Below, in pieces: positions 52,916-62,179 of a DNA stretch of 64,000 nt. Source of the DNA: an uncultured Acidobacteriaceae bacterium (GTDB lineage Bacteria > Acidobacteriota > Terriglobia > Terriglobales > Acidobacteriaceae); NCBI GenBank assembly GCA_903842065.1, contig CAIMKZ010000100.1:162478-226477 (forward strand). Reading direction: 5' to 3'. The translations under genes were made by a program, and so were the position numbers. Below the pieces are notes generated by a model. The model ran no database searches and had not been told where the DNA came from. It saw nothing but the letters and a program-made list of their open reading frames with translations. Numbering within the stretch: position 1 is the stretch's first letter; each line of letters begins with the position of its first letter.

Positions 52916-53227
52916 CTACACCACCACCCGCAGCCGAATCCCCTCATGCGCCTGCAAGCACGCAATGATTGCGAAGAGCTTGGCCGCCGAAGGATTGCCT
53001 CCGGGGCCGAACATCTGCCGCAGAGTCTTGAGCGGAATCCCTGTCCTCATGGCCAGCGCGTTGAAGCCCAGAGTTGAGCCGATAAAGTCGTTCAGAATCT
53101 CGCGCCCCAACACGGCATTGTTTCCTAACAGAGCCTCGATCGCGTTGCCCAGCAGACCACGGCGGAACCACTCACGCCCCTGCGGCTGCTCTTCCACTAT
53201 TCCAGAAATTGCGTTGCCCAGCGCCAT
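52916..53227 (-). CDS. Second HigA-like antitoxin, no toxin
   Basis: This 103-residue paralogue of the 52212 gene has GFNALAMRTGIPLKTLRQMFGP in the helix-turn-helix and the same NPSAAKLFAIIACLQ tail. The N-terminal 20 residues differ. No toxin ORF lies in the 235 bp upstream, where higB would normally be, so it is an orphan antitoxin. Confidence 0.8.
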   Translation of the reverse strand: MALGNAISGIVEEQPQGREWFRRGLLGNAIEALLGNNAVLGREILNDFIGSTLGFNALAMRTGIPLKTLRQMFGPGGNPSAAKLFAIIACLQAHEGIRLRVVV

Positions 53228-53462
53228 ATGCTGCTACCTCCCGTTGTCCAGGCAACCGATCGGAACGGCTGCCTGACAACTTCGGGATGCTACGGCGCAA
53301 TTTGCACGACGGTCAATGACAGGAAAGATGTACCCCGAATGGGGATTCCTGCTTCTACCTCAGCCCTGGCCAAATCGCGACATTGGCTCCTACGAGCCCT
53401 GTCCTTGGGAATCCAAAGGGAGACTTTTGCCGCTTCGGCCAGAATCCGTGATGTTTTGGCTG

Positions 53463-54962
53463 TCACGAAAACAGCTTCACCACTTCAGACTTCACCGTCT
53501 TCCCCATGGCGTTCCGTGGCAGCGCCTCCACCACCTTCAGCACCGAGGGCATCTTGTAGGGCGCCATCCGGTCTCGCGCCCAGGTCCGCAAGCTGTCCAG
53601 CTCAAGCTCTGTCCCAGCCCGCAGCACCACCATCGCCGCTACTCTTTGGCCCCACTCCTCATCGGGAATCCCTACCACCGCACACTCCCCGATCGCAGGG
53701 TGCCCCAACAATGCCTCTTCTATCTCCAACGCTGACAGTTTATGCCCGCCGCTCTTGAGGATGTCGATGCTCGTCCGGCCCAGAATCCGGTAGACGCCCT
53801 TCTCAACCACCGCCGTATCGCCTGTCCGGAACCAACCCTCGCGGAAGGCTTCTCGGGTCGCATCAGGCCGGTTCCAGTACTCCCGGAAGACGCTGGGCCC
53901 CTTGACTTCAATCTCCCCCGGAACCCCCTCGCCCAGCAACTCTCCCTGCTCGTTCACTAACTGGACCTCGACACCGGGAAGTGGCTTGCCCACACACCCC
54001 GGCAACCTCTCACCACCGTAGGAGTTCGAGAGCGCCATACCGATCTCAGTCATTCCGTATCGTTCGAGCAGCGTGTGTCCGCCGATCGCCCGCCACCGCT
54101 CGAGTACCGGCACTGGCAGCGCCGCCGACCCTGACACCATCAGCCGCAGCTTCCCGGCCGCCAGACTCATCTCCCGACGCCGCTCAACCGACGCCGCCTC
54201 CCAACTCGAGATCAATCGCAGATAGATCGTGGGCACGGCCATGAATACCGTCAGCTTGCCACTCTCTATGCGCTCCCAAACAGCGTTCGCGTCGAACCGC
54301 GCCATCATCTCGCACACCGCGCCGGCCCACAGAGCGCAGCTGGTCACATTGATGATTCCGTGTACGTGGTGCAGGGGAAGAGTGAGCAGTGTGCGGTCGT
54401 TGTCGCTCCACTCCCAGGCTTCGATGAGCGTAGTGATCTGCGCCGTGATGTTGGCGTGTGTCGTCACCACGCCCTTGGGCTTGTTTGTCGTGCCGCTGGT
54501 AAAGATGATCATCGCCCGGCGATCGAGACTAACTACAGGAAGCTCTGCCGGTGCGATCGGCCCAATCTCTTCATAGGCAATTGCCTTCATGCCCAGCGCT
54601 TCAGCTAAAGGCCTGGCCATCGCTGCGGTGGATGAGTCATAGAGCATCGTCTCAGCGCCCGAGTCGCTGACGTAGTACTCAAGCTCGGGCCGCGTCGAAG
54701 CCAGCGCCAGAGGCACGGCCACTCCGCCCGCGCGCCAGATGCCCCACAGCGCTGCGACCCACGCCGTTCCCGGCGCGATGAGAAATGCCACGCGCGCTTC
54801 GTCGAGATCTTTGCGGCCGTCGAGCAGCCGCGCGGCAACACGCTCCGACACTGCCAGCAGGCGCTCGTAGGTTGCACATCCATTGGTGTCGAAGATGGCT
54901 ACACGCGCGCCGTGGCTACGCGCACGGGCGATAAAGGGCAATTCCGTCTGAGTGGGGTTCAC
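53463..54962 (-). CDS. Acyl-CoA synthetase (malonyl-CoA synthetase/ACSF3-like)
   Basis: This 499-residue adenylate-forming enzyme has the AMP-binding P-loop-like motif IIFTSGTTNKPKGVV (about 152-166), LERYGMTEIGMA (about 300), WFRTGDTAVVEKG (about 382) and the C-terminal catalytic Lys region LPRNAMGKTVKSEV (about 483). The overall pattern fits MatB/ACSF3 enzymes, which activate malonate or methylmalonate. Methylmalonyl-CoA decarboxylase at 57227 may act on a related substrate. The ATG is at 54960-54962. Confidence 0.82.
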   Translation of the reverse strand: MNPTQTELPFIARARSHGARVAIFDTNGCATYERLLAVSERVAARLLDGRKDLDEARVAFLIAPGTAWVAALWGIWRAGGVAVPLALASTRPELEYYVSDSGAETMLYDSSTAAMARPLAEALGMKAIAYEEIGPIAPAELPVVSLDRRAMIIFTSGTTNKPKGVVTTHANITAQITTLIEAWEWSDNDRTLLTLPLHHVHGIINVTSCALWAGAVCEMMARFDANAVWERIESGKLTVFMAVPTIYLRLISSWEAASVERRREMSLAAGKLRLMVSGSAALPVPVLERWRAIGGHTLLERYGMTEIGMALSNSYGGERLPGCVGKPLPGVEVQLVNEQGELLGEGVPGEIEVKGPSVFREYWNRPDATREAFREGWFRTGDTAVVEKGVYRILGRTSIDILKSGGHKLSALEIEEALLGHPAIGECAVVGIPDEEWGQRVAAMVVLRAGTELELDSLRTWARDRMAPYKMPSVLKVVEALPRNAMGKTVKSEVVKLFS

Positions 54963-55044
54963 AAGCAGACTCTAATCTCTTGCTCCGCGCGCTGTCCAAC
55001 TCATCCGCGCGGCGCGTCATTCCCTGCTTTCGGCTTCGTACTTG

Positions 55045-55938
55045 TTACTCTGCGCCCAGCATCTCCATCAGTCTGTCGAAGTCATCGAGGCGCGAGTACT
55101 GGATGATGACCCTGCCGCTGCCTTTCTTGTCTTCGATGGTGACCTTCATCCCAAGAGCGCGCTGAAGCCTCTCTTTTGCTTCGCGGACATTGGGATCGAC
55201 GGGAGGCTCTTCCTTGACCTTTTTCGAGGCCTTGTCCGGGTTAATCTGACCCTGTATATAGCTCTCTGTTTGGCGAACAGATAGCGAAAGTGCTACGATC
55301 TTCTTCGAGGCCTTGAGAATCTCCTCGGCGTGTTCAAACGCCAGCAGGGCGCGGGCGTGGCCGAAGGTGAGCTTGCCGCCCTCTACCATCTCCTGCACCG
55401 TCTGAGGCAGCCTGAGCAGGCGAAGGAAGTTCGCAACTGTTGCACGATCCTTTCCGGTCCGCTGCGCCATCTGTTCCTGGGTCAGGTGAAACTCTCGGGA
55501 GAGCCGCTCAAAGGCGCGGGCCTGTTCCATGGGGTTCAGGTCGGCGCGCTGGAGGTTCTCAACGATGGTAATCTCCATCGCTTGCTCGTCCGATACCTGG
55601 CGCAAGATGGCGGGTACTGTCTCCTTGCCTGCAATCTCGGAGGCCTTCCAACGGCGTTCGCCTGCTATGAGCTGGAAGCGTCCGCCGGCCAGGGGACGCA
55701 CCAGGACCGGCTGCACTACACCGTTCGCCTTGATTGAGTCGGCAAGCTCCCTGAGTTGGTCAGCGTCGAACTGGGTGCGCGTCTGGAATGGGTTGCGATC
55801 GATCAGGTGAAGCGGAATCTCGCGCGGCCGGCCACCCTCAGACTCTGCTGCCGCCCCTGCCGACGGAACACGGGGGAGCAGTGAATCGAGGCCTTTGCCA
55901 AGTGCGCGGCGTTTCAGGTCAGGGATTACGGTACTCAT
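55045..55938 (-). CDS. parB: Chromosome partitioning protein ParB
   Basis: This 297-residue CTP-dependent DNA clamp loads at parS and spreads. The N-terminal KGLDSLLP segment that contacts ParA is at 15-22; CTPase motifs are GERRW (93-97) and ENLQR (127-131); the helix-turn-helix lies around 150-175 (LTQEQMAQRTGKDRATVANFL). The C-terminal dimerisation domain ends the protein. It is 105 bp downstream of parA, and a parS site lies 230-250 bp upstream of parA. Confidence 0.95.
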   Translation of the reverse strand: MSTVIPDLKRRALGKGLDSLLPRVPSAGAAAESEGGRPREIPLHLIDRNPFQTRTQFDADQLRELADSIKANGVVQPVLVRPLAGGRFQLIAGERRWKASEIAGKETVPAILRQVSDEQAMEITIVENLQRADLNPMEQARAFERLSREFHLTQEQMAQRTGKDRATVANFLRLLRLPQTVQEMVEGGKLTFGHARALLAFEHAEEILKASKKIVALSLSVRQTESYIQGQINPDKASKKVKEEPPVDPNVREAKERLQRALGMKVTIEDKKGSGRVIIQYSRLDDFDRLMEMLGAE

Positions 55939-56043
55939 CTATCAATTTCCTTTCGAGCCGCGGCTTTGGTATCCATCAAGCCCGTTGTTTGGTTCGCATC
56001 ACAGAAACGACCAGTTGGCGGCATGCCACCTGAGCTCTGCGTT

Positions 56044-56862
56044 CTATTGCGCGCTGGGCACGGCGTCTGGTTCTGTAGTCGAGCGAGGCGGGGCCTCTAT
56101 TCCGTTCCGCGCCATAAACTCGCCAGCTAGCTCAAAGTAGGCCTGAGTGCCTCTGGAGCGAGGATCATAGAGCGCCACTGGCCTTCCGTGGCTGGGCGCT
56201 TCGGCAAGCCTCACATTGCGCGGGATAATCGTCCGGTAGAGCCGATCCTGGAAGTACTCTCTGAGCGTCTGGGTTACCTGCTGTGCCAGGTTGGTCCGCT
56301 CATCGTACATGGTGAGCAGAACACCCTCAATGACGAGATCGGGATTGAGCGATGACTGGACCCGCTCAAGCGTCGAGATCAGCTCCGAGACGCCCTCAAG
56401 CGCGAAGTACTCCGCCTGCATGGGAACAATCAGAAAGTCCGCCGCTACAAGTGCATTCAAGGTGAGCAGATCGAGCGCCGGTGGACAGTCGAGGATGATC
56501 AGGTCGTATTGATCGCGGATCGGCAGCAGGATTTTGCGCAGACGTTCGGCGCGGTCCTCGTCGGCGGCAAGCTCGATTCGGGCACCGGTGAGGTTATTCG
56601 ATCCGGGAATCACCCATAGCGTCTCGATTTGGGTGGGAAGAATGACATCTTCGGCAGGCACGGCGCCCATAAGCGCGTCGTAGATTGAGGAGCGCTGATC
56701 GTCGCGATGGATGCCGATGCCAGATGAGGCATTTGCCTGAGGATCGCAGTCCACCAGGAGTATCTTGAGGCCCTGAAGAGCCAGACATGCAGAGAGGTTT
56801 ATGGCGGTAGTTGTCTTTCCGACTCCGCCTTTTTGATTCACAACGCCAAGAATCTTGCCCAT
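56044..56862 (-). CDS. parA: Chromosome partitioning ATPase ParA
   Basis: This 272-residue deviant-Walker ATPase (Soj) segregates origins with ParB. The P-loop is QKGGVGKTTTAIN (residues 9-21), the switch region IILDCPPALDLLT (about 120-132). The ATG at 56860-56862 starts directly at MGKILGVVNQ; a TTG three codons earlier is less likely. It is the first gene of the parAB pair, with the parS site in its upstream gap. Confidence 0.95.
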   Translation of the reverse strand: MGKILGVVNQKGGVGKTTTAINLSACLALQGLKILLVDCDPQANASSGIGIHRDDQRSSIYDALMGAVPAEDVILPTQIETLWVIPGSNNLTGARIELAADEDRAERLRKILLPIRDQYDLIILDCPPALDLLTLNALVAADFLIVPMQAEYFALEGVSELISTLERVQSSLNPDLVIEGVLLTMYDERTNLAQQVTQTLREYFQDRLYRTIIPRNVRLAEAPSHGRPVALYDPRSRGTQAYFELAGEFMARNGIEAPPRSTTEPDAVPSAQ

Positions 56863-57099
56863 GGAAGACAAGAGTATAGGAAAGTTGATTTTTGAAATAG
56901 CGATGTTAGCTGTGGAGATCGTTGGGATGATGTGGAAAGCGTCCAGGTCGCCGCCTGCTTATGCGTGTCAACCTTCGGTCCATCAATCGGTTGCGGTGGA
57001 TTTGCCGACCGCCGCCAACAGGCCTAAATTGTCATAATCGGTGGAAATCTTCTCTCTTGAGCTTGTCTCCAAGCCTCTATTTCAATCCTCTCGGACGAA

Positions 57100-57115
57100 T
57101 GTTCCACGTGGAACA
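57100..57115. promoter_or_regulatory. parS centromere site
   Basis: TGTTCCACGTGGAACA is a perfect 16-bp match to the universal chromosomal parS palindrome; the symmetry extends three bases further on each side (57097-57118). It lies in the 364-bp gap 56863-57226 between parA and scpB, which otherwise has no feature. Confidence 0.95.
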
Positions 57116-57226
57116 TTCCTTTTCGGGATCACAAACAGCACACCTTGCGTGAAATGCTCGCGCATCACATCCGCTCGAAACAGCAGCAGGGTACGATAGG
57201 ACTATCCAGAAGGAGGGTTTGAATCA

Positions 57227-58003
57227 ATGGCAGTTCGATTCGACACCATCGACGACGTCATCGGCGTAATCACCATGGACTCGGGCAAGGTCAATGCCTT
57301 AAGCAGTGAACTCATCGACGACCTGGCTGCTGCATTTGAGACCGCCATCTCCTCCTCGATTCGCGTAGTGATTCTGCGCGCTAAACCGGGAGTGAAGATC
57401 TTCTCCGCGGGCCATGCCGTAGGCGAACTGCCCACGAACGGCCGCGACCCTCTTACCTACAACGACCCCCTGCGCCGTATCATTCGCGACATCGACATGT
57501 GCCCGCAGCCTGTGATCGCCATGATCGAGGGCTCTGTCTGGGGTGGCGCATGTGAGCTGGTTATGGCCTGCGACCTTGTCATTGCTGCCGACGACACAAC
57601 TTTTGCCATGACTCCGGCGAAACTCGGCGTTCCGTACAACATCTCCGGCACGCTGAACTTCATGAAAGTCACAAGCCTGCACATTCTTAAGGAATGTCTC
57701 TTTACCGCAGAACCCATCCTGGCGTCCCGCTTCCTTCAGACCGGCGTAATCAATCACGTCTGCTCAAGGGAGGAACTTGAGTCGTTTACGATGCGGATTG
57801 CCCGGCAAATTGCTCGAAACTCGCCTCTCGTCACGCAGGTCCTGAAGGAAGAGATTCGCGTCCTGGCCAATGCAAACCCGCTGACCGCAGAGACGTACGA
57901 ACGCCTCCAGGCGCTGCGCCGCGACGTGTATGACTCAGAAGACTATCAAGAGGGGATTCACGCCTTCTTCGAAAAGCGCCCACCTGCCTACACAGGAAAG
58001 TGA
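57227..58003 (+). CDS. scpB: Methylmalonyl-CoA decarboxylase (crotonase fold)
   Basis: This 258-residue enzyme matches E. coli YgfG/ScpB rather than ordinary enoyl-CoA hydratases: SGKVNALSSELIDDL, FSAGHAVGELPTNGRDPLTY, IEGSVWGGACELVMACDLVIAA (oxyanion hole), FAMTPAKLGVPYN and RRDVYDSEDYQEGI. It decarboxylates (R)-methylmalonyl-CoA to propionyl-CoA. GAAGGAGG precedes the ATG. It is convergent with rsmG. Confidence 0.9.
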   Translation: MAVRFDTIDDVIGVITMDSGKVNALSSELIDDLAAAFETAISSSIRVVILRAKPGVKIFSAGHAVGELPTNGRDPLTYNDPLRRIIRDIDMCPQPVIAMIEGSVWGGACELVMACDLVIAADDTTFAMTPAKLGVPYNISGTLNFMKVTSLHILKECLFTAEPILASRFLQTGVINHVCSREELESFTMRIARQIARNSPLVTQVLKEEIRVLANANPLTAETYERLQALRRDVYDSEDYQEGIHAFFEKRPPAYTGK

Positions 58004-58030
58004 TTTTCTGACCGTGAAGAACCTTGAGAG

Positions 58031-58663
58031 TTACTTCCTCTTGCGGCCGAGCGCGACCAAGCGACTCTCACTCCCCGGCAACGGTGTTGGATTCCCCCAC
58101 TCGAATCCCGTGCCTGCGGCCTCCACCAGGCGGTCCTGGTCCGCGTCCGAAGTCATTATTCCGAGCCATCCTTCAAGGCTGACCAGTTGCGCGGCAGATC
58201 GAACAGCTTCGGTCATCCTGTCCACAGCGCGAAGAACTACTGCATCGAAAACCTGATCCAGGTCTTCCGCTCGTCCTGAATGGACCTTCGCATTGAGCTC
58301 GAGCACTCGTAACGCCTCGTTGAGAAACGCGGCCTTCTTACCCTGCGATTCAGCCAGCGTCACTGCAATATCTTCCCGGCAGATCGCAATGGGAATCCCG
58401 GGAAAACCCGCCCCAGAGCCAAAGTCCAGAAGCGTGCGAATACAGGAAGGAAGCAGCCGGGTACAGGCGATGCACTCGACAAAGTGCCGCGAGAGGATTC
58501 CCTCTTCGTTCCGAACGGAGGTCAGGTTTGTCTTGGTATTCCAGCGCTGAATCAGTGCCAAATAGCCAGCGAACTTTATCGCCTGATCATCGGTAAGCCG
58601 GTTCAAGCCGGCACTCACAAGCAAGCTTTGTAGTCTCTCCCCTGAACCTAGACCTTCGCTCAT
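58031..58663 (-). CDS. rsmG: 16S rRNA (guanine527-N7)-methyltransferase
   Basis: This is 210 residues from the ATG at 58661-58663, which overlaps the upstream stop (ATGA) and gives the usual RsmG length; a longer frame to 58774 is a shadow. SAM motifs are LLDFGSGAGFPGIPIAI (about 77-93) and VTLAESQGKKAAFLNE; RHFVECIACTRLL precedes them. It methylates G527 of 16S rRNA. It is commonly near the origin with parAB, as here, although mnmG is not adjacent. Confidence 0.92.
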   Translation of the reverse strand: MSEGLGSGERLQSLLVSAGLNRLTDDQAIKFAGYLALIQRWNTKTNLTSVRNEEGILSRHFVECIACTRLLPSCIRTLLDFGSGAGFPGIPIAICREDIAVTLAESQGKKAAFLNEALRVLELNAKVHSGRAEDLDQVFDAVVLRAVDRMTEAVRSAAQLVSLEGWLGIMTSDADQDRLVEAAGTGFEWGNPTPLPGSESRLVALGRKRK

Positions 58664-59403
58664 CTCCGGCTTCCCTTTCCACTTGACCTCTGCCATTCTG
58701 AAGCCGCCGACACGAAAGCTGCAAATATCTCTCGCGAGAGTTCGCTCACCAGATAGGTCCTCTCGGGATGCCACTGCACACCGATTACAAAATGAGCAGG
58801 ATCTGCAAGCTCAACCGCTTCGATCGTCCCGTCTTGAGGGCAGCGCGCTGTTACCTGCAAACCCAAACCCGGTGTACGAACGGCCTGGTGGTGGCTGGAG
58901 TTCACCTTAACTTCAGCCAGTGAACAAGCCTGGGCGAAAGCAGATATCCAGGAGCCTGGAGCACATTCGATTTCGTGCGCCTCGGCGATCTCCCGGCCGG
59001 GACTGTGATTCACTGAAGTTGTGAGATGCTGCACCAGCTTGCCACCTCGCCAAACGTTCAGCGACTGCACTCCATGGCAGATGGCCAGCACCGGCTTCCG
59101 CATCTCGAAAGCATGGCCCAGAAGCCCACGGTCCATCTCCGACCGAGCCGGGTCCGCATCGCCGCACTCTGGAGCAGGAACCTTGCCGTACAACTGCGGC
59201 TCAACGTCGAATCGGCTGCCGGGAAGGAGGAGCCCGTCGACTGCTATGAGTACATCGTCTAACTTGGCCGGCGCCAAACCAAACCGCACCAGAACGGGCT
59301 CAGCTCCCGCCGAGCGCAGCGCAGCACAGTAAGGCGGAATGGCGCGCGCGTTGTAATCGGCATCGCTGCTGGTGGGCTCGGGGATTGCGATGCGAATCGG
59401 CAT
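58660..59403 (-). CDS. Class I glutamine amidotransferase-like hydrolase (peptidase C26)
   Basis: This protein is 247 residues from the ATG at 59401-59403. The nucleophile elbow is AICHGVQSLNVWRGG (Cys about residue 107), and the His/Glu of the triad are in FVIGVQWHPER (about 215-222). SSHHQAV is typical of gamma-glutamyl-gamma-aminobutyrate hydrolases (PuuD-like). The substrate is unknown. It is translationally coupled to rsmG by an ATGA overlap. Confidence 0.85.
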   Translation of the reverse strand: MPIRIAIPEPTSSDADYNARAIPPYCAALRSAGAEPVLVRFGLAPAKLDDVLIAVDGLLLPGSRFDVEPQLYGKVPAPECGDADPARSEMDRGLLGHAFEMRKPVLAICHGVQSLNVWRGGKLVQHLTTSVNHSPGREIAEAHEIECAPGSWISAFAQACSLAEVKVNSSHHQAVRTPGLGLQVTARCPQDGTIEAVELADPAHFVIGVQWHPERTYLVSELSREIFAAFVSAASEWQRSSGKGSRR

Positions 59404-59454
59404 GAGTTGAGTGTAATCCGCACCAGTGTCCACTGTTAACTATAGGTATATTTA

Positions 59455-60228
59455 CTATTTAGTTAATAGAGACTGCTGCTCCCCGGCGCGCTCCTCAATC
59501 ATTCGAGATATGGCCTCGCGAAGCCGTGTGTTTAGCTCATCGACTTGCTTGGTGGTCATGCCCGTGGTCTCGATAGGTTCGCCGACAGTGAGCGTCATAT
59601 TGCTTGGGAAGAAGGTGTGCGTGTGAATCGGCAGCAGGTCGTAGATACCGGTAAGCGCCATCGGTACCAGAGGCACCTGAGCGCGAATGGCCAGATAGGC
59701 AGCTCCCGACATGAAGGGCTGCAACACGCTATCGCGGGTTCGTCCGCCTTCGGGAAAGACAAACAGATTCATGCCGCGACCCAGCGCGCGCGCGCCTTCC
59801 GCCAGGCTCGCTATCGTCCCTCGCGCCGTTCTCGTGTCGATGGGAATCTGTCCCGAACGGTTAAGGTACCAGCCGATGAATGGAATAGGCCAAAGCTCTT
59901 TCTTGGCCAGGATGCGGAATTGGAAAGGGAGTGAAGAGAACACGACAGGCGTGTCCATGTATGAGGTGTGGTTTGAGGCGATCACAACTACCGGAAACTT
60001 GCTCAGGTTCTCAGCTCCGTGCACTGTGAGCTTGCTCCCGGAGATCCAGATCAGAATTCCTGCCCAGAACTGCGCAATGCGGTGCTGCACACGGCCACTC
60101 TTCTCAAACAAAGAGATCGTGAGAGAAACCGTTCCACACAGAATGGTAGAAATAGCCAGAGCTGGTAATTGAAAGAGGTAGCTGCGCAAGCGGCAGGACA
60201 GGGGCAATGGATCGGGCCTGCGAATCAC
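59455..60228 (-). CDS. plsC: 1-acyl-sn-glycerol-3-phosphate acyltransferase
   Basis: This protein is 257 residues from a GTG at 60226-60228 that overlaps the folC stop (GTGA). A hydrophobic helix (about 18-40) anchors it to the inner membrane. Acyltransferase motifs are ASNHTSYMDTPV (H-x4-D, about 86-97), RSGQIPIDTRT and FVFPEGGRTRD (about 156-166). It converts lysophosphatidate to phosphatidate. A longer upstream reading lies antisense-free within folC and is not protein-like. Confidence 0.88.
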   Translation of the reverse strand: MIRRPDPLPLSCRLRSYLFQLPALAISTILCGTVSLTISLFEKSGRVQHRIAQFWAGILIWISGSKLTVHGAENLSKFPVVVIASNHTSYMDTPVVFSSLPFQFRILAKKELWPIPFIGWYLNRSGQIPIDTRTARGTIASLAEGARALGRGMNLFVFPEGGRTRDSVLQPFMSGAAYLAIRAQVPLVPMALTGIYDLLPIHTHTFFPSNMTLTVGEPIETTGMTTKQVDELNTRLREAISRMIEERAGEQQSLLTK

Positions 60229-61550
60229 AACTCTACCTCCTGATCGCGCAGCCACGTCCTTGCTTCTCCCACCAGATACACCGATCCGGAAACCACCGCG
60301 ACTCCTCCTCGCGCCTTGTCTCGCGCCACACACAGCGCTTCTGCCACTGAAGCCATCTTTACATACGGCGTGCCTGCCGCCTCTGCCGCAGCGGCCAACT
60401 CCTCTATCTCCGTCGCGCGAGCGCCATGAAGAGGAGCCAGCACTATGCACTCAAAAATCGGGAAGAGGATCTGCGCCATCTCGCGAGCAGGCTTGTCGCG
60501 GAGGCAACTGAAGACCAGGCAGGCGGGCTTGTTCTCAATGAGTAGACCTCTCAGGCCGGCACGCAGAGCCCATGCTCCGGCTGGGTTGTGTGCAACATCC
60601 AGAGTCCAATCAACGCCGCTGCGATGAAACTGCTCCAGGCGCCCGGGCCAGACTGTCTTTGTTATTCCCTCAGCAATCGACTCTGCTGAGACTGGAACTC
60701 CGAACCGCTCATTCAACTCAACTGCCGCTGCGATAGCCAGAGCGATGTTTCGGTGCTGATGCGCTCCCATGAGGGGCGAGTCGATCTCGATAAGCTTACC
60801 CAGAACCTGAAGCGGATAGCGCCCTCCGTCGGCTGCGCCGACCGGCATAAACACTGCTGCATTCACTGCGCGAGAACCAAGCTCCATGGCAACTTCACCG
60901 AGAACTCTGTTTGCATCGGGGAGTTGTGGCAGCGTAACCATCGTTCCGCTGGGGCGCAGAATGCCGGCCTTCTCACGGGCGATCTCGGCGATCGTAGAAC
61001 CGAGCCACTCCATGTGGTCCAGGGAGATATCGGTGACAATCGAGATGAGTGGATCGACCACATTCGTCGCGTCTAGTCGGCCGCCCAGCCCAACTTCAAG
61101 AACAGCTACATCCACTTTGTGTTCGGCGAACCATACAAAGGCGAGCGCGGTCAGCAGCTCAAAGAAGCTTGGACCCTGTGGCAGCTCACCGGAGGCCACC
61201 AACTTGTCCGCTGTCTCGCGGACCCTGAAAAAGGCGGCCGCGAATTCGTCGTCGCCAATCTCTGATCCGTTCAGGCGTATCCGTTCATTCACACGCTCAA
61301 GATGTGGAGAGGTGTAGAGTCCTGTGCGCTGACCAGATGTGGCGAGAATCGAGGCCAGGGTCGCGGCGGTAGAGCCTTTACCGTTTGTCCCGGCGATCAG
61401 AATGGAATGAAATCTGCGCTCTGGATTACCTAATGCGGCGAGAAGCACCCGAATTTCGTCGAGTGAAAACTTGCGCCTTTGCCCTCCCTGGCTGGGATGC
61501 AGCTCAGGTGTCATTTTTTTTAGCTCTTCGATAGCCGCGGCATAGGACAT
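60225..61550 (-). CDS. folC: Bifunctional dihydrofolate/folylpolyglutamate synthase
   Basis: This 441-residue ligase adds glutamate to dihydropteroate and folates. The P-loop is IAGTNGKGSTAATLASIL (about 51-68); TSPHLERVNERIRLNG and LEVGLGGRLDATNVVDPLIS are strongly conserved; VDWTLDVAHNPAGAW marks the C-terminal domain. The length is normal. It is followed by plsC with a GTGA overlap and its start faces the origin-like gap. Confidence 0.93.
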   Translation of the reverse strand: MSYAAAIEELKKMTPELHPSQGGQRRKFSLDEIRVLLAALGNPERRFHSILIAGTNGKGSTAATLASILATSGQRTGLYTSPHLERVNERIRLNGSEIGDDEFAAAFFRVRETADKLVASGELPQGPSFFELLTALAFVWFAEHKVDVAVLEVGLGGRLDATNVVDPLISIVTDISLDHMEWLGSTIAEIAREKAGILRPSGTMVTLPQLPDANRVLGEVAMELGSRAVNAAVFMPVGAADGGRYPLQVLGKLIEIDSPLMGAHQHRNIALAIAAAVELNERFGVPVSAESIAEGITKTVWPGRLEQFHRSGVDWTLDVAHNPAGAWALRAGLRGLLIENKPACLVFSCLRDKPAREMAQILFPIFECIVLAPLHGARATEIEELAAAAEAAGTPYVKMASVAEALCVARDKARGGVAVVSGSVYLVGEARTWLRDQEVEL

Positions 61551-62179
61551 GGAACGTCCAGTATAGAAGCCTCAGCGCTACTGCTACACGAGGGAAGATG
61601 CACCGCTTTCCCACGGACATTCTGCTGCCTGAGGAAGCTTTGGAAAAGCGGTTCACTGTGGATTCTTAGCTTTTTCTAACCCACTCTACTTGTTTGGGTT
61701 GGACGGAGCTTGCACAATATGCCTGTGCTTTTCACACCCATCTTTCTCACGCATGTGGGAGTCGTGGGAAATGGAACTCTATCCTCGACCGGTTTCCACC
61801 GCTTTCCGCAATGTCCTCTTTCCCTCATCCCTGTTTTAGGAAACGTGTACCAGCCTTAACCTCTATGGTTGAAACCGCTTCCCCTTAATTCCCACTTTTC
61901 CTAGGTGAACTACGGTTACTACTGTCTTTATTTAATCTCTCTAACTACTAAGAACAGTACCCGTCGCAGCTCCGTTTACCGTAGCGGCGGGAATGACGGT
62001 AGACTTGGCGGCGGCAGGGGAAGTGGACAGAACACAGAAGGGGCGTTGTTATCCGGAATACCACCCCGCTTTTCCACGCGCCAGTTGAGCCACAACCTCG
62101 CTACAATCAAGTGCAAGCAGCGCAGGTGTTTCCGGGCTGCGCGGTAGCCGCAGTAGTGCGCGCCGCAGGGGGAAGAGCG
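61551..62179. other. Candidate replication origin (oriC) region upstream of dnaN
   Basis: This 629-bp non-coding gap separates folC from dnaN. DnaA-box-like sites include TTTTCCACG (62070-62078), GAATCCACA on the complement (61657-61665), TTTCCCACG (61607-61615) and the same word inverted (61763-61771). An AT-rich stretch at about 61921-61955 could be the unwinding element. parAB, parS and rsmG within 6 kb support an origin-proximal location. No dnaA gene is present and no computation was made. Confidence 0.45.
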
